This document shows, one piece after another, positions 16,955-24,660 of a stretch of 64,000 nt of DNA. How positions within the stretch are numbered: position 1 is the stretch's first letter; each line of letters begins with the position of its first letter. The DNA is from Ruegeria_B marisflavi. Its GTDB lineage: Bacteria; Pseudomonadota; Alphaproteobacteria; Rhodobacterales; Rhodobacteraceae. The notes beneath the pieces are model-generated. The model was not told where the DNA came from. It ran no database searches and saw only the letters and a program-made list of their open reading frames with translations. Location of the stretch: assembly GCF_025673445.1 (NCBI RefSeq), contig NZ_JAOVQN010000001.1:325411-389410 (forward strand), written 5' to 3'. Made by a program: the position numbers and the translations under genes.

Positions 16955-18484
16955 ATGAGCGGAAACGCCGCGCATTACTTTGTGGATCGGCACATTGACG
17001 AAGGGCAGGGCGATCGTCCCGCCTTTCGCGAAGCCGCAGGGAAAAAGCGTCGGATCACTTATGGCGAGCTGGCCACGGAGAGCGGCCGTGTCGCGGGTGC
17101 CCTCGCCCGCGCCGGTATCCCGCGCGAGGCGCGCGCCGCGATGCTGGTGTTGGACCAGGTGGAATTTCCGACTTTGTTCTGGGGGTGCCTGAAGGCGGGC
17201 GTGGTGCCGGTGCCGCTGAATACATTGCTGGCGACCTCTGTCTACGATGTTATCCTGAACGATAGCCGGGCCAGCATTCTGTTCGTGTCCGAAGAGCTTT
17301 GGCCGGTGGTGCAAGCCGCTGCCGAGGCTTCGCCGTATCTGACCCAGGTTGTGGTCATCGGTGCGGCGCCCGAGGGCACGCAGGGTTATGAGGATTTCGT
17401 GCGTGACGCCGATATCCTGCCCACGGTTCAAAGCTCGTCCGACGATGTCGCCTTCTGGCTCTACTCCTCGGGGTCGACGGGGCAACCCAAAGGCGTTCGG
17501 CATGTGCATGGCAGCCTCAAGGCAACGGCGGATACTTACGGCGCGCAGGTGCTTGGGATAGAGCCCGATGACCTGGTCTTTTCCGCAGCTAAACTGTTCT
17601 TTGCCTATGGGCTGGGCAATGGCATGACCTTTCCCATGTCGGTCGGGGCAGAGACGATCCTGTTTAATGGGCGCCCGACGCCAGACGGGGTGCGCGACAT
17701 CATCGCCGCCCAGCGGCCAACCGTGTTCTGCGGTGTGCCAACACTGTATGCAGCGATGGTCGCAATGCTGGACCGCGAGGGCGTGCCGGATGTGACGTTG
17801 CGCCGCTGCATCTCGGCCGGTGAGGCTCTGCCAGAAGAGATCGGACGATCGTGGCGCCGGCAGTGGGGCGTCGACATTCTGGATGGTGTTGGCTCGACCG
17901 AGATGCTGCATATCTTTCTGTCGAACGCGCCGGGGGATGTTGTTTATGGCACTTCGGGTCGCGCCGTGCCGGGCTATGAGGTACGGCTGGTCGACGAAAG
18001 CGGCGCAGATGTCGGGCCGGGTGGTTTGGGAGAGTTGCTGGTGCGCGGTGCCTCGGCGGCGGACGGCTACTGGAACAAGCGCGACAAGAGCCGCGCCACC
18101 TTCGAGGGCGAATGGACCCGCACGGGCGACAAGTACGAGCTGACGCCCGAGGGTCGCTATGTCTATTGCGGGCGTACTGACGACATGTTCAAGGTCTCGG
18201 GTATCTGGCTGTCGCCGTTTGAGGTGGAGCAGGCGCTGGTGGCACATCCGGCCGTTCTCGAGGCGGCGGTGGTGGCGGCGCGCGACGCCGATGGACTGGA
18301 AAAGCCAAAGGCCTTTATCGTGCTCAAGACGGCAGAGACCGAAGGGCTGGCCGACACGCTGCGCGACTTCGTCAAGGAGAAGGTGGGTAAGTGGAAACAC
18401 CCCCGTTGGATCGAGTTTGTTGACGACCTGCCCAAGACCGCTACGGGCAAGATTCAGCGGTTCAAATTGCGCCAGGAGGGGTGA
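16955..18484 (+). CDS. Benzoate-CoA ligase
   Basis: This 509-residue AMP-forming ligase has the P-loop WLYSSGSTGQPKGVRHVHGS near residue 168, AKLFFAYGLGNGMTFPM near 220 (aromatic acid pocket, typical of benzoate-CoA ligases), DGVGSTEMLHIF near 310, and the catalytic lysine in LPKTATGKIQRFKLR at the end. ATG 16955 has a GGGAGGAG ribosome-binding site, and a 27-residue upstream extension from a TTG is rejected. It makes benzoyl-CoA, substrate of BoxAB. Its gap carries BoxR-type sites. It starts a run of genes with 3-base gaps to the hydrolase and DUF309 genes. Confidence 0.93.
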   Translation: MSGNAAHYFVDRHIDEGQGDRPAFREAAGKKRRITYGELATESGRVAGALARAGIPREARAAMLVLDQVEFPTLFWGCLKAGVVPVPLNTLLATSVYDVILNDSRASILFVSEELWPVVQAAAEASPYLTQVVVIGAAPEGTQGYEDFVRDADILPTVQSSSDDVAFWLYSSGSTGQPKGVRHVHGSLKATADTYGAQVLGIEPDDLVFSAAKLFFAYGLGNGMTFPMSVGAETILFNGRPTPDGVRDIIAAQRPTVFCGVPTLYAAMVAMLDREGVPDVTLRRCISAGEALPEEIGRSWRRQWGVDILDGVGSTEMLHIFLSNAPGDVVYGTSGRAVPGYEVRLVDESGADVGPGGLGELLVRGASAADGYWNKRDKSRATFEGEWTRTGDKYELTPEGRYVYCGRTDDMFKVSGIWLSPFEVEQALVAHPAVLEAAVVAARDADGLEKPKAFIVLKTAETEGLADTLRDFVKEKVGKWKHPRWIEFVDDLPKTATGKIQRFKLRQEG

Positions 18485-18487
18485 GAG

Positions 18488-19303
18488 ATGGAATGGTGTT
18501 CTGCGCCAACAGAAAAGCTGCGAGTCAACGGCGCGGCGCTGGAATACGCTTGCTACGGCCCCTTGCCGTCCGAGGCGCCGACAATTGTCCTGTTGCACGA
18601 GGGATTGGGCTGCACTGCCCTGTGGCGGGATTTCCCAAGCCGGCTTGCTGAGCGCACCGGGCTTGGCGTACTTGTCTATTCGCGCCAGGGCTATGGCAAG
18701 TCCGATCCGGTATCTTTGCCGCGACCGTTGGACTTTCAGACCCGCGAGGCGTTGGATGTCCTGCCTGGGGTTCTGGACGTTACGGGCGTCGATCGCGCCA
18801 TTCTCTTTGGGCATTCCGACGGGGCGACAATTGCGGCGATCTATGCCGGCAGCGTCGAGGACCGGCGCGTGCGCGGTCTGATCCTTGAGGCGCCGCATTT
18901 CTTTACCGAACCGAGCGGGCTGGCTTCGATTGCGGCCGCGCGCGAGGCATATGAAAGCGGCGATTTGAAAGCGAAGATGGCCAAGTACCATCTTGACCCT
19001 GACGGAGCCTTCAAGGGTTGGAATGGCGCCTGGCTGGATCCGGGTTTTGCCGCATGGAACGTGGCCGAGGTGATCGACTATTTCCGGGTTCCGATACTGG
19101 CCATTCAGGGGCGGCAGGACCAATATGGTACAATGGCGCAGATCGAAGAGATCGAAAACCGCGCTTACTGCCCGGTCGATACGCTGATCCTCGATTGCGA
19201 GCATGCGCCGCATCAGGAGTCCCCGGAACCGGTGCTGGATGTGGTGGGCGAGTATTGTGCCCGGCTGATCCGTATTGAGGCCGCCCAGGTCATTCCCGCC
19301 TGA
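18488..19303 (+). CDS. Alpha/beta hydrolase in the box cluster
   Basis: This 271-residue alpha/beta hydrolase has the oxyanion segment IVLLHEGLGCTALW near residue 33, nucleophile elbow LFGHSDGATIAAIYAG near 104 (Ser), an acid in IQGRQDQYGT near 207 and His in CEHAPHQESPEPV near 240. The start lies 3 bases after benzoate-CoA ligase, so it is co-translated. Hydrolases of this kind accompany some box clusters. A thioesterase that rescues CoA, or an esterase that releases aromatic acid, are both possible; the substrate is not evident. Confidence 0.82.
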   Translation: MEWCSAPTEKLRVNGAALEYACYGPLPSEAPTIVLLHEGLGCTALWRDFPSRLAERTGLGVLVYSRQGYGKSDPVSLPRPLDFQTREALDVLPGVLDVTGVDRAILFGHSDGATIAAIYAGSVEDRRVRGLILEAPHFFTEPSGLASIAAAREAYESGDLKAKMAKYHLDPDGAFKGWNGAWLDPGFAAWNVAEVIDYFRVPILAIQGRQDQYGTMAQIEEIENRAYCPVDTLILDCEHAPHQESPEPVLDVVGEYCARLIRIEAAQVIPA

Positions 19304-19306
19304 ACT

Positions 19307-19744
19307 ATGGCGTTGTGTCTGTCATATCCGGCTTATGTCCCCGGTCGGACAGCTCGCCCGCCTGAGGACACGTTTCTCGATTTGCGCAAAAGCGTAACGG
19401 CGGGAATGATGGAGGAAGAACTGGCCGCCAGCCCAGCCTGGAGGGCGGGTTGGCAATTCTACGGCGCGGGCTACTTCTGGGAGGCGCATGAAGTCTGGGA
19501 ACCCGTCTGGATGCAGTTGCCGCCGAATTCCGCCGCGCGTCATATTGCGCAGGCGGCAATCCAACTGGCGAATGCAGAGCTCAAGATGCAGATGGACCGC
19601 CCCCGGGCTGCACGGCGTCTCTGTGCTCTGGTCCGGGAACATGCCGGCAGGACAGGGGGAGAACGGGCGATGGGGCTGTGTTCTGACGATCTGGTGGCGC
19701 TCGTCGAAAAGGTGGAAAAGCGACTCACAAGTAATGCAAAATAA
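19307..19744 (+). CDS. DUF309-family protein
   Basis: This 145-residue protein has the DUF309 hallmark FYGAGYFWEAHEVWEPVWMQLP near residue 52, where the EAHE motif is expected to bind a metal, and a helical remainder with AARHIAQAAIQLANAELKM. The family has no settled function. The start at 19307 is 3 bases after the hydrolase stop. It is the last gene before the boxC promoter region, whose first operator overlaps its 3' end (19736-19747). Position ties it to benzoate metabolism or simply to the same transcript. Confidence 0.78.
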   Translation: MALCLSYPAYVPGRTARPPEDTFLDLRKSVTAGMMEEELAASPAWRAGWQFYGAGYFWEAHEVWEPVWMQLPPNSAARHIAQAAIQLANAELKMQMDRPRAARRLCALVREHAGRTGGERAMGLCSDDLVALVEKVEKRLTSNAK

Positions 19745-19871
19745 TGCACAAATCGCCTGATCTGTTATGGAGTCTTTTGATTTTTTTAGTAAGGCATTGA
19801 TATTGAAGAAACAAAAGATGCATTATTTTGCTCAATACCTCTTGCCAAAGCGCATGTGGGCATTAAAATGC
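19736..19871. promoter_or_regulatory. Three BoxR-type operator candidates before boxC
   Basis: GCAAAATAATGC (19736-19747), its exact reverse complement GCATTATTTTGC (19820-19831), and the perfect palindrome-like GCATTAAAATGC (19860-19871) fit GCA-N6-TGC. The first two have centres exactly 84 bp apart, about eight helical turns, which would suit loop formation. The boxC ATG lies 28 bases after the last site. Confidence 0.7.
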
Positions 19872-19899
19872 ACCTCAACCTCAAGTTTTGGAGTCTAAC

Positions 19900-21561
19900 A
19901 TGACCCACCGTATCGACTTTCAAACCGATCCCTCCCGCTATCGTCATTGGCGCGTGGAGTTCGACGGCGAGATCGCCAATCTCTACATGGATGTGGATGA
20001 GCAAGGTGGGTTGTTCCCGGGATATGAGCTGAAGCTCAACTCTTATGACCTCGGGGTTGACATTGAGCTTGCCGATGTTGTCCAGCGGATGCGGTTTGAG
20101 CACCCCGAGGTCAAGGTGGTGGTCATGCAATCGGCCAAGGACCGCGTGTTCTGTGCCGGTGCCAATATCCGCATGCTTGGGGGCGCTAGTCACGCGCACA
20201 AGGTCAACTTCTGCAAGTTCACCAACGAAACGCGAAACACGTTCGAGGCCGCCGAGGCCGACAGCGGCCAAAAATACATCGCCGCAGTCAAGGGCGCCTG
20301 TGCGGGTGGCGGGTACGAGCTGGCTCTGGCTTGCAACTACATCATACTGACCAATGACAGCTCTTCCTCCGTGGCTTTGCCCGAGGTTCCGCTGCTGGCC
20401 GTTCTGCCGGGCACCGGTGGGCTGACCCGCGTCACGGACAAGCGCAAGGTGCGTCGCGATCTGGCCGATGTGTTCTGCTCGGTCGAAGAAGGTGTAAAGG
20501 GTCAGCGCGCCGTTGATTGGCGGCTGGTGGACGAGATCGCGCCGAATTCGAAGTTTGATGAGGTTGTGCAGGAACGCGCCCGCGAATTCGCCGCAGCCAG
20601 CGCCAAGCCTTCTGGTCTGACGGGGATCGAACTTACGCCGCTCGACCGCCGCTTTGACGAGGGCGGTTCGGTCACCTATTCCTCAGTTGAAGTCGCAATC
20701 GATCGGGAAGGAGGTCGGGCAACGCTGACCATCACAGGCCCGTCCGATCCGGCTCCGGCCTCGGTGGCGGAATTGCAGGGGCAGGGGGCCCAAGCCTGGA
20801 TCCTGCGCGCCGCCCGCGAACTGGACGACGCCATCCTGCATCTGCGCCTGAATGAACGTCAGATCGGCACCCTGGTGTTCAAGACGCAAGGTGACCCGAC
20901 TGCGGTTCTGGCGCACGAAGCGCTTTTGCTGGCCAACCGCGACAACTGGCTGGCCAACGAAATCCTGCAGTATTGGAAGCGCGTCCTGAAGCGTGTGGAC
21001 ATGACTTCGCGCAGCCTGGTCGCCATTGTCGAGCATGGCTCTTGCTTTGCCGGGCCCTTGGCGGAACTGCTCTGGGCCGTGGACCGGTCTTACATGATGC
21101 TGGACGAGTTCGAAGGCGACAATCGCCCGCTTGCGACTATCACTCTGAGTGAAGGAAATTTCGGCTCCTACCCGATGGGGAACGACCTGACGCGCTTGCA
21201 GACCCGGTTCCTGGGTACTCCGGAAACCGTCGATACCCTGCGTGGCCATGTCGGCGAGGCGCTGGAAGCCGCTGAAGCCGAACAACTGGGCCTGGTGACC
21301 TATGCTTATGACGATATTGACTGGGAGGATGAAGTGCGCATCTTCCTGGAAGAGCGCGCGAGTTTCTCGCCCGATGCGATGACGGGGATGGAGGCGAACC
21401 TTCGGTTTGCCGGTCCCGAAACGATGGAAACGCGCATCTTTGGCCGCCTGACTGCCTGGCAGAACTGGATCTTCCAGCGCCCGAACGCGGTCGGTCCTGA
21501 TGGTGCGCTGCAACGCTACGGCACCGGGGTGCGTGGCGACTACAACATGGAACGTGTCTGA
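19900..21561 (+). CDS. boxC: Benzoyl-CoA-dihydrodiol lyase BoxC
   Basis: This 553-residue protein has two crotonase-like halves; the first shows CAGANIRMLGGASHAHKVNF and VKGACAGGGYELALACNYI (oxyanion and CoA pocket) near residues 85-150. Length and the N-terminal FQTDPSRYRHWRVEFDG match BoxC. It opens 2,3-dihydro-2,3-dihydroxybenzoyl-CoA (from the epoxide made by BoxAB), releasing formate and 3,4-dehydroadipyl-CoA semialdehyde. ATG 19900 has GGAG upstream. The gene leads the boxCB-(small protein)-A unit and is separated from boxB by two A/T-rich hairpins. Confidence 0.95.
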   Translation: MTHRIDFQTDPSRYRHWRVEFDGEIANLYMDVDEQGGLFPGYELKLNSYDLGVDIELADVVQRMRFEHPEVKVVVMQSAKDRVFCAGANIRMLGGASHAHKVNFCKFTNETRNTFEAAEADSGQKYIAAVKGACAGGGYELALACNYIILTNDSSSSVALPEVPLLAVLPGTGGLTRVTDKRKVRRDLADVFCSVEEGVKGQRAVDWRLVDEIAPNSKFDEVVQERAREFAAASAKPSGLTGIELTPLDRRFDEGGSVTYSSVEVAIDREGGRATLTITGPSDPAPASVAELQGQGAQAWILRAARELDDAILHLRLNERQIGTLVFKTQGDPTAVLAHEALLLANRDNWLANEILQYWKRVLKRVDMTSRSLVAIVEHGSCFAGPLAELLWAVDRSYMMLDEFEGDNRPLATITLSEGNFGSYPMGNDLTRLQTRFLGTPETVDTLRGHVGEALEAAEAEQLGLVTYAYDDIDWEDEVRIFLEERASFSPDAMTGMEANLRFAGPETMETRIFGRLTAWQNWIFQRPNAVGPDGALQRYGTGVRGDYNMERV

Positions 21562-21570
21562 GGAGGGAAG

Positions 21571-21617
21571 CAGATTTTTTCCGAAAATCTGTTGAAAAAT
21601 CTTTGAAAGATTTTTTC
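21571..21617 (+). promoter_or_regulatory. Tandem alternative hairpins between boxC and boxB
   Basis: CAGATTTT (21571-21578) pairs with AAAATCTG (21584-21591), and AAAAATCT (21595-21602) pairs with AGATTTTT (21608-21615), followed by T and CCCG. Because segments 1 and 4 are near-identical and segments 2 and 3 are near-identical, pairings 1-3 or 2-4 are also possible. The second hairpin resembles a terminator. The boxB ribosome-binding site AAGGAGG follows at 21622. Confidence 0.6.
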
Positions 21618-21634
21618 CCGCAAGGAGGAAAGCA

Positions 21635-23086
21635 ATGCTCGACCTGATCAACGTAAGTTACGACACCCAGATCCCCAACAACGTGGGGCTGAGCCAGGAC
21701 AAGAAAGTGCTGAAGGCGCTGGAGAAATGGCACCCCGGCTATATCAACTGGTGGAACGACCTGATCCCGCAGAATTTCCAGCAAAGCATGGTCTATCTGC
21801 GCACCGCCGTTTCGGTGGACCCGAAAGGCTGGGCCAAGTTCGACTATGTGAAGATGCCCGAATACCGTTGGGGCGTGCTGCTGGCGCCGCAGGTTGAAAA
21901 CCGCACAATTCCCTGTGGAGAGCACTACGGGCAACCTGCCTGGCAGGAAGTGCCGGGTGAGTACCGCAATCTGCTCAAGCGGCTGATCGTGATCCAGGGC
22001 GATACAGAGCCGGCCTCGGTCGAACAGCAGCGCTTGCTGGCGCTGACCGCGCCTTCGCTCTACGACATGCGCAACCTGTTCCAGGTGAACGTCGAAGAGG
22101 GCCGCCACCTCTGGGCGATGGTCTATCTGCTGCACAAGTACTTTGGCCGTGATGGGCGCGAAGAGGCCGACGACTTGCTGCGCCGCCAGTCGGGCAGCGA
22201 AGAGGCCCCGCGGATGCTGGGCGCCTTCAACGAGGAAACGCCGGACTGGCTCTCGTTCTTCATGTTCACCTATTTCACCGACCGCGACGGCAAGATGCAG
22301 TTGGAAAGCTTGGCGCAGTCGGGTTTCGATCCGCTCAGCCGCACCTGCCGCTTCATGCTGACCGAGGAAGCACACCACATGTTCGTGGGTGAAACCGGCG
22401 TCGGCCGCACTATCGAGCGGACCTGCCAGGTGATGAAAGAGAACGGGATCGACGATCCGTTCGATGTGGACCGTATCCGTGGCCTCGGCGTGATCGACCT
22501 ACCGTTGATCCAGAAGAAGCTCAATCTGCATTACACGCTGTCGCTGGATCTCTTCGGTCAGGAAGTTTCGACCAACGCCGCAAACGCATTCAACGCCGGT
22601 ATCAAGGGCCGCTACATGGAGGCGCGCATCACCGACGATCACCAGTTGCAAAGCGATACCTACGTGGTCTGGGATCTGGTCGACGGCAAGGCAGTGCAAA
22701 AGGAAGTACCTGCCCTTACCGCGATCAACATGCGCCTGCGGGATGATTACACCAAGGACGCCGCGGGTGGTGTCGGCCGCTGGAACAAGATCATCGAGAA
22801 ATACGGCATCGACTTTGAATTGAAGCTGCCGCACGAAGCGTTCCATCGCAAGATCGGCGTCTTTGCCAACCTTCCTTTCGATCCCGAAGGCAAGGTTGTG
22901 ACCGGGGCCGAATATGACAAAGGCCTGCCCGAGTGGCTGCCAACCCACGCCGATGGCGACTATATCCAGTCGCTGATGAAGCCGTGCTACGAGGCAGGGC
23001 AATACGCCCGCTGGATTGGCCCGCCGAAGGTTGGCATCGACAACAAGCCAGGCGATTTCGAGTATGTGAAGCTTCACATGGCCTGA
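21635..23086 (+). CDS. boxB: Benzoyl-CoA 2,3-epoxidase oxygenase subunit BoxB
   Basis: This 483-residue diiron oxygenase has metal-ligand helices visible as VNVEEGRHLWAMVYLLHKYF near residue 148 (Glu-x-x-His) and LTEEAHHMFVGETGVGR near 242 (Glu-Glu-x-His). The length is close to characterised BoxB (about 470). The strong AAGGAGG site and ATG at 21635 leave little doubt about the start. With electrons from BoxA it inserts one oxygen atom into benzoyl-CoA to give the 2,3-epoxide. Only one metal-binding set is expected and both halves appear intact. Confidence 0.96.
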   Translation: MLDLINVSYDTQIPNNVGLSQDKKVLKALEKWHPGYINWWNDLIPQNFQQSMVYLRTAVSVDPKGWAKFDYVKMPEYRWGVLLAPQVENRTIPCGEHYGQPAWQEVPGEYRNLLKRLIVIQGDTEPASVEQQRLLALTAPSLYDMRNLFQVNVEEGRHLWAMVYLLHKYFGRDGREEADDLLRRQSGSEEAPRMLGAFNEETPDWLSFFMFTYFTDRDGKMQLESLAQSGFDPLSRTCRFMLTEEAHHMFVGETGVGRTIERTCQVMKENGIDDPFDVDRIRGLGVIDLPLIQKKLNLHYTLSLDLFGQEVSTNAANAFNAGIKGRYMEARITDDHQLQSDTYVVWDLVDGKAVQKEVPALTAINMRLRDDYTKDAAGGVGRWNKIIEKYGIDFELKLPHEAFHRKIGVFANLPFDPEGKVVTGAEYDKGLPEWLPTHADGDYIQSLMKPCYEAGQYARWIGPPKVGIDNKPGDFEYVKLHMA

Positions 23087-23206
23087 ATTTGTTCACAGGC
23101 GGGAACCGTGGGCGGAAACAATTTGTGACCCGCCTGCGGATTGACGGACAGGGGTATTCTCCTGTTCGCTGATCCCAGCCTGATCGGAAAATGCGAGGAC
23201 CCGACC

Positions 23207-23383
23207 ATGCAGATTGACCGTTCGAAATCCGATACCCCACGCCTTCAGGCGCTGGCCGGCCAGATATCTGCATTGCAAGGTCCGTGTGTTGGGTGCTCTG
23301 ACTGTGTGGGTCTGTGCAAGGCGCTGATCGATACGCTGATCGTTCCCGACATCGTTCTGACCAGGAAACAAGAGACCTCATGA
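23207..23383 (+). CDS. Small four-cysteine protein between boxB and boxA
   Basis: This 58-residue protein contains GPCVGCSDCVGLCKALIDTL near residue 25, that is CX2CX2CX3C, the spacing of a single [4Fe-4S] ferredoxin cluster but without the following proline. ATG 23207 has GAGGA 7 bases upstream, and the stop overlaps the boxA start as ATGA (23380-23383), so it is translationally coupled to the reductase. An upstream in-frame ATG-less extension to 23141 is less likely. I do not recognise a named family. A role as an electron shuttle or cluster-assembly helper for BoxAB is inference from position and cysteines only. Confidence 0.75.
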   Translation: MQIDRSKSDTPRLQALAGQISALQGPCVGCSDCVGLCKALIDTLIVPDIVLTRKQETS

Positions 23384-24564
23384 CACAGCCGATCAAGCAG
23401 CATCTGATCGACCCCGAAATCTGTATCCGCTGCTATACATGCGAAATGACCTGTCCCGAGCAGGCCATCGAACATGACGACATGAATGTCGTCGTGGACG
23501 TGGACAAGTGCAAGTTCTGCATGGATTGCATTCCGGTCTGTCCGACGGGGTCCATTGATAACTGGCGCGTGGTGGCCGAGCCATATTCGTTGGAAGACCA
23601 ATATGCCTGGACGGATTTGCCCGCTCAGGAAGACGTGGCGGGTGACGATGCCGGGCTCGAAGCCCTGGACGACGCGGTCGCAGCGCTCTTGGCCGAGGCG
23701 CACAAGGGGGTCGGTGGCAAGTCACGCGCACCCGCCACGGCGGCCAAACCGACAATCAATCTCTATACGCTGGGCAAACCTGCCGAAGCGCGGGTGACCG
23801 GGAATTTCCGCCTGACTGCCGAAGGCAGCGACAGCGATGTGCGCCACATCATCCTGGATTTTGGCGGACAGCCTTTTCCCGTGCTCGAAGGTCAAAGCAT
23901 CGGGATCATTCCACCCGGAACAGATGCCGAAGGCAAAGCGCGCCTGCCGCGACTGTACTCGGTTTCAAGCCCCCGCGATGGCGAAAGACCCAATTTCAAC
24001 AACCTTTCGCTGACCGTCAAGCGAGAGCCGCACGGCGTGTGCTCGAACTTTGTCTGCGATCTGAAACCGGGCGATACCGTGCGGGTGACCGGCCCGTTTG
24101 GTGCGACCTTCCTGATGCCATCGGATCCGAATGCGCATTTGCTGATGATCTGCACCGGAACCGGTTCGGCCCCCTTCCGCGCTTTCACCATGCGGCGGCA
24201 ACGGGAGAACCCCAAGCTCAAGGACTCCCTGACCCTCGTTTTTGGCGCTCGCCGACAACAGGAGTTGCCCTATTTCGGCCCATTGGGAAAGGTTCCAGAA
24301 AGCTTCATGGCCAAGCATTTTGCTTTTTCCCGGCAGGATGGAGAGCCCAAGCACTATGTGCAGGACAAGCTGCGCGCCGAGGCAGACCGCATTGGCCAGT
24401 TGCTGCTGGATCCGTCGACCCATATCTATGTCTGCGGTCTGAAGGCGATGGAGCAGGGCGTGGAAGAAGCGCTAAAGGACATCGCGCGGGCACGGGGCAT
24501 TGTCTGGACCGAATTGCGCGACCAGATGCGCGACCAGGGACGTTTCCATGTGGAGACCTACTAA
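23380..24564 (+). CDS. boxA: Benzoyl-CoA epoxidase reductase subunit BoxA
   Basis: This 394-residue reductase begins with two [4Fe-4S] ferredoxin motifs, CIRCYTCEMTCPEQ near residue 17 and CKFCMDCIPVCPTG near 46. A linker follows, then a ferredoxin-NADP-reductase module: RLYSVSSPRDGE (FAD), GVCSNFVCDLKPGD, LLMICTGTGSAPFRAF (NADP) and IYVCGLKAMEQGVEEAL. It passes electrons from NADPH to BoxB. ATG 23380 overlaps the stop of the small cysteine protein. The order boxC, boxB, small gene, boxA differs from the familiar layouts by the extra gene. Confidence 0.96.
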   Translation: MTQPIKQHLIDPEICIRCYTCEMTCPEQAIEHDDMNVVVDVDKCKFCMDCIPVCPTGSIDNWRVVAEPYSLEDQYAWTDLPAQEDVAGDDAGLEALDDAVAALLAEAHKGVGGKSRAPATAAKPTINLYTLGKPAEARVTGNFRLTAEGSDSDVRHIILDFGGQPFPVLEGQSIGIIPPGTDAEGKARLPRLYSVSSPRDGERPNFNNLSLTVKREPHGVCSNFVCDLKPGDTVRVTGPFGATFLMPSDPNAHLLMICTGTGSAPFRAFTMRRQRENPKLKDSLTLVFGARRQQELPYFGPLGKVPESFMAKHFAFSRQDGEPKHYVQDKLRAEADRIGQLLLDPSTHIYVCGLKAMEQGVEEALKDIARARGIVWTELRDQMRDQGRFHVETY

Positions 24565-24623
24565 GGGCCTGCTCTGGGGCCATCTGCTTGCGGATTGGAT
24601 TGCACCCGTGGGCCCCCTGCCGT

Positions 24624-24643
24624 AATATTGCGCAATATTTTGC
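24624..24643. promoter_or_regulatory. BoxR-type operator candidate before boxR
   Basis: AATATTGCGCAATATT (24624-24639) is a perfect 16-bp palindrome and overlaps GCAATATTTTGC (24632-24643), which fits the GCA-N6-TGC pattern. It lies 17-37 bases before the boxR ATG, where bound repressor would block the regulator's own transcription. Confidence 0.72.
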
Positions 24644-24660
24644 ACAAAGCTGCAGGTAGC

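Noticed and set aside
16805..19213. Open frame of about 800 codons on the minus strand across the benzoate ligase and hydrolase
   Set aside because: Long only because of GC bias at third positions; both opposite genes have full catalytic motifs.
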